Below, piece after piece: positions 23,209 to 24,734 of a stretch of DNA of 24,734 bases. The notes below the pieces were generated by a model. It was not told where the DNA came from. It was given only the letters and a program-made list of their open reading frames with translations, and did no database searches. Position 1 is the first letter of the stretch. The number at the start of each line of letters is the position of its first letter. The stretch is from an uncultured Veillonella sp. (GTDB lineage: Bacteria > Bacillota > Negativicutes > Veillonellales > Veillonellaceae): positions 1 through 24,734 of the forward strand of contig NZ_CALJON010000033.1 of the NCBI RefSeq assembly GCF_937981445.1, in the 5' to 3' direction. A program made the position numbers and the translations under genes.

Positions 23209-23276
23209 TGCTCTTGATTACCTTCTGCTCTTAATTGCCATCTACTCTTGATTGCCTTCTACTCTTGATCGCCTTC
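23209..23276. repeat. 17-bp tandem repeat, 4 copies, after the M20 gene
   Basis: Units tgctcttgattaccttc, tgctcttaattgccatc, tactcttgattgccttc and tactcttgatcgccttc begin at 23209, 23226, 23243 and 23260. They lie between the M20 stop and its terminator, so they are probably transcribed in its 3' UTR. Confidence 0.9.
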
Positions 23277-23312
23277 TATAATATATGGCTTTCGATGGTA
23301 TATGATTATCTA

Positions 23313-24524
23313 TCATTTATTTTCTTGTAACCACTGCAAGGCATATTGCGCATACATAGCAGCCCCCATAGGCAAGGCTGATTCATCAATAGTAAAGAAA
23401 TTACTGTGATGTGAATGCACTGCATCAATAGCTGGATTTGCAATACCGAAGAATGCAAAGCAGCCTGGTTTATCTTGCATGTAATAAGCAAAATCTTCTC
23501 CGCCCATTGTTTTTTGCATTGGCACTACCGCCTCTTCACCAAAGAGGGATACACCTACGCGATGAGCAAGCTCCGATGATACAGGATCATTAATAGTTGG
23601 CGGCACCATCTGTCTAAAGGATGCCTTTGCTGTGGCGCCATAGGCATGCGCTGTATCTTCCACCATACGCCCCATCATAGTACGTAGTTCATCACCAATT
23701 TCAGGTTTAAAATAACGCGCCGTTCCTTCTAGTTTAGCAGAACCGGAAATAACATTATACCTTGTGCCACTTGTCATTTTACCAATCGTAACAACCACTG
23801 AGTCTAATGGATTAAAATGGCGGGACACCAAAGTTTGTAAATTCATCACAATAGCAGAGGCTACTACAGTGGCATCAACAGTTAAATGCGGTTGTGCCCC
23901 ATGGCCAGCTTTGCCTTCAATTTCAATATTAATTTCTAACGCTGCCGCCATGCGTTCCCCTGCTTCAACAGATAGTTTACCAGCCGGCAAATCAATCCAT
24001 ATATGACCACCAAAAACAGCATCAGTTTCTTCATACCAAGTGCCAAAACGCTTCATGTATTCGGCTCCTTCTGCACTTTCTTCAGCAGGCTGGAATACTA
24101 AATATACTTTCCCTTCAATGGAGTCTTGCAGCGTTTTTAAAATCTTAGCAGCCCCTAAAAGAACTGACATATGACCATCATGTCCGCAGGCATGCATCTT
24201 ACCTTCATGTTTTGATTTAAAATCAAAGCCTGTTTTCTCTAATACATTTAAGGCATCAATATCAGAGCGCAACATAATTGTCTTACCTGGCTTTGGGCCT
24301 TCAATCCAGGCTACAATGCCTGTATTTTTTTCACTATTAATGGTGTAAGGAATGCCCATTGTATCCAACTCACGGGCTAAAAATTTTGTAGTCTCTTGCT
24401 CTTCAAAACTTACTTCTGGATATTGATGTAAATAACGACGCCACTCAATAATTTGTGGCCCCAATTCACTTTGTAATTGCTTAACAGCTTCTACTGTAGG
24501 AGATACTGAATGTTCAGTGCCCAT
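23313..24524 (-). CDS. M20-family amidohydrolase (N-acyl amino acid / hippurate hydrolase type)
   Basis: This 403-aa cytoplasmic metalloenzyme hydrolyses N-acyl or amide bonds of amino acid derivatives. The metal-site motif HACGHDGHMS has Cys113 and His115; further ligands are Glu in PAEESAEGAEY, His in GGHIWIDLP, and the C-terminal HSHHSNF. A dimerisation domain insert (about 190-300) includes EGKAGHGAQPHLTVDA. The Cys ligand in place of His is typical of the hippuricase/IAA-amino acid hydrolase subgroup. The start at 24524 (MGTEHSVSPT) is chosen because AGAAGGG lies six bases upstream; the longer frame to 24641 runs into a terminator. The substrate is unknown; salvage of N-acetyl amino acids or peptides is likely. 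Confidence 0.93.
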   Translation of the reverse strand: MGTEHSVSPTVEAVKQLQSELGPQIIEWRRYLHQYPEVSFEEQETTKFLARELDTMGIPYTINSEKNTGIVAWIEGPKPGKTIMLRSDIDALNVLEKTGFDFKSKHEGKMHACGHDGHMSVLLGAAKILKTLQDSIEGKVYLVFQPAEESAEGAEYMKRFGTWYEETDAVFGGHIWIDLPAGKLSVEAGERMAAALEINIEIEGKAGHGAQPHLTVDATVVASAIVMNLQTLVSRHFNPLDSVVVTIGKMTSGTRYNVISGSAKLEGTARYFKPEIGDELRTMMGRMVEDTAHAYGATAKASFRQMVPPTINDPVSSELAHRVGVSLFGEEAVVPMQKTMGGEDFAYYMQDKPGCFAFFGIANPAIDAVHSHHSNFFTIDESALPMGAAMYAQYALQWLQENK

Positions 24525-24642
24525 ATATAACCCTTCTCTCTTTATACAATCTGTACAAATATATGTGTATAATTCATGGTAAAACACTTGGATATAAATG
24601 TCAAATCTACACAACCAGTCCCTCGCTACATAAGACAACAAA

Positions 24643-24670
24643 AAAGCGAACCTCTTACGAAGTTCGCTTT
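24643..24670 (-). terminator. Terminator after tRNA-Val
   Basis: aaagcgaac (24643-24651) pairs with gttcgcttt (24662-24670) and is followed on the minus strand by six T. It directly follows the 3' end of the minus-strand tRNA-Val. Confidence 0.85.
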
Positions 24671-24679
24671 CTTTAAGTT

Positions 24680-24734
<55 letters not shown>

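Larger units (their letters stand above)
22973..23312. other. Spacer between trmB and the M20 gene
   Basis: The left part (22973-23100) is AT-rich and should hold the trmB promoter, though no convincing -35/-10 pair stands out. The rest holds the M20 terminator and a 17-bp array, listed separately. No coding frame with a ribosome binding site is seen. Confidence 0.5.

Noticed and set aside
23313..24641. 442-aa form of the M20 protein starting at 24641
   Set aside because: The extra N-terminus runs from the tRNA terminator, has no ribosome binding site and is unlike family N-termini; start at 24524 is better.
24525..24642. Possible gene in the region upstream of the M20 start
   Set aside because: Only promoter-like AT-rich sequence; no independent reading frame with a start signal.

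Overview
The window reads as chromosomal DNA of a low-to-moderate GC Negativicutes bacterium, most likely Veillonella or a close relative. That placement is an inference from protein character (CstA, NCS2 permeases, TrmB, FtsW), Firmicutes-type AAGGAG ribosome binding sites and AT-rich spacers; no marker gene such as 16S rRNA is present. I see no prophage, insertion sequence or CRISPR array, and it looks like ordinary core and metabolic chromosome with unusually repeat-rich spacers.

Layout. Both edges are cut tRNA genes (tRNA-Lys(CTT) at 1-58, tRNA-Val(TAC) at 24680-24734, both minus). At 132-1018 lies a LysR-type regulator broken by a frameshift in a short CT/GA repeat, followed by an overlooked 49-aa membrane ORF. 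At 1532-6265 is a LytS/LytTR two-component pair convergent with a CstA-family transporter, the same combination as the pyruvate-sensing BtsS/BtsR/BtsT type modules, so probably pyruvate or peptide uptake control. At 6667-10658 on the minus strand are an iron-containing alcohol dehydrogenase, galactose mutarotase, MoaA and a MOSC-domain protein (the last two forming a molybdenum-cofactor pair). At 11136-12488 is a xanthine/uric-acid type NCS2 permease. On the plus strand, 12779-14472 holds a YihY/BrkB membrane protein and a LysE-type exporter with a low-complexity insert, then tRNA-Arg(CCG) with a perfect sigma-70 promoter. At 14977-15877 (minus) are a secreted protein of unknown function and a 45-aa membrane ORF. 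At 16157-17900 (plus) are an M48 metalloprotease and a nitroreductase. At 18119-20749 (minus) are a ClpX-like AAA+ ATPase lacking the zinc finger and a UraA-type uracil permease. The window ends with ftsW/rodA and trmB in one operon (21019-22972) and an M20 amidohydrolase (23313-24524).

The most unusual global feature is that about a dozen spacers, and at least one coding region, carry short degenerate tandem arrays whose units (12-28 bp, one 52 bp) differ from place to place. At lytS and moaA the array begins in the gene's own last codons and duplicates its stop codon, and lytR has a decayed copy of its 3' end just downstream. This looks like recurrent local duplication of gene 3' ends and spacers rather than one dispersed repeat family. 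Nothing in the window is a clearly novel defence or mobile system; the best candidates for new biology are the small membrane ORFs, the divergent ClpX-like ATPase and the locally generated repeats.
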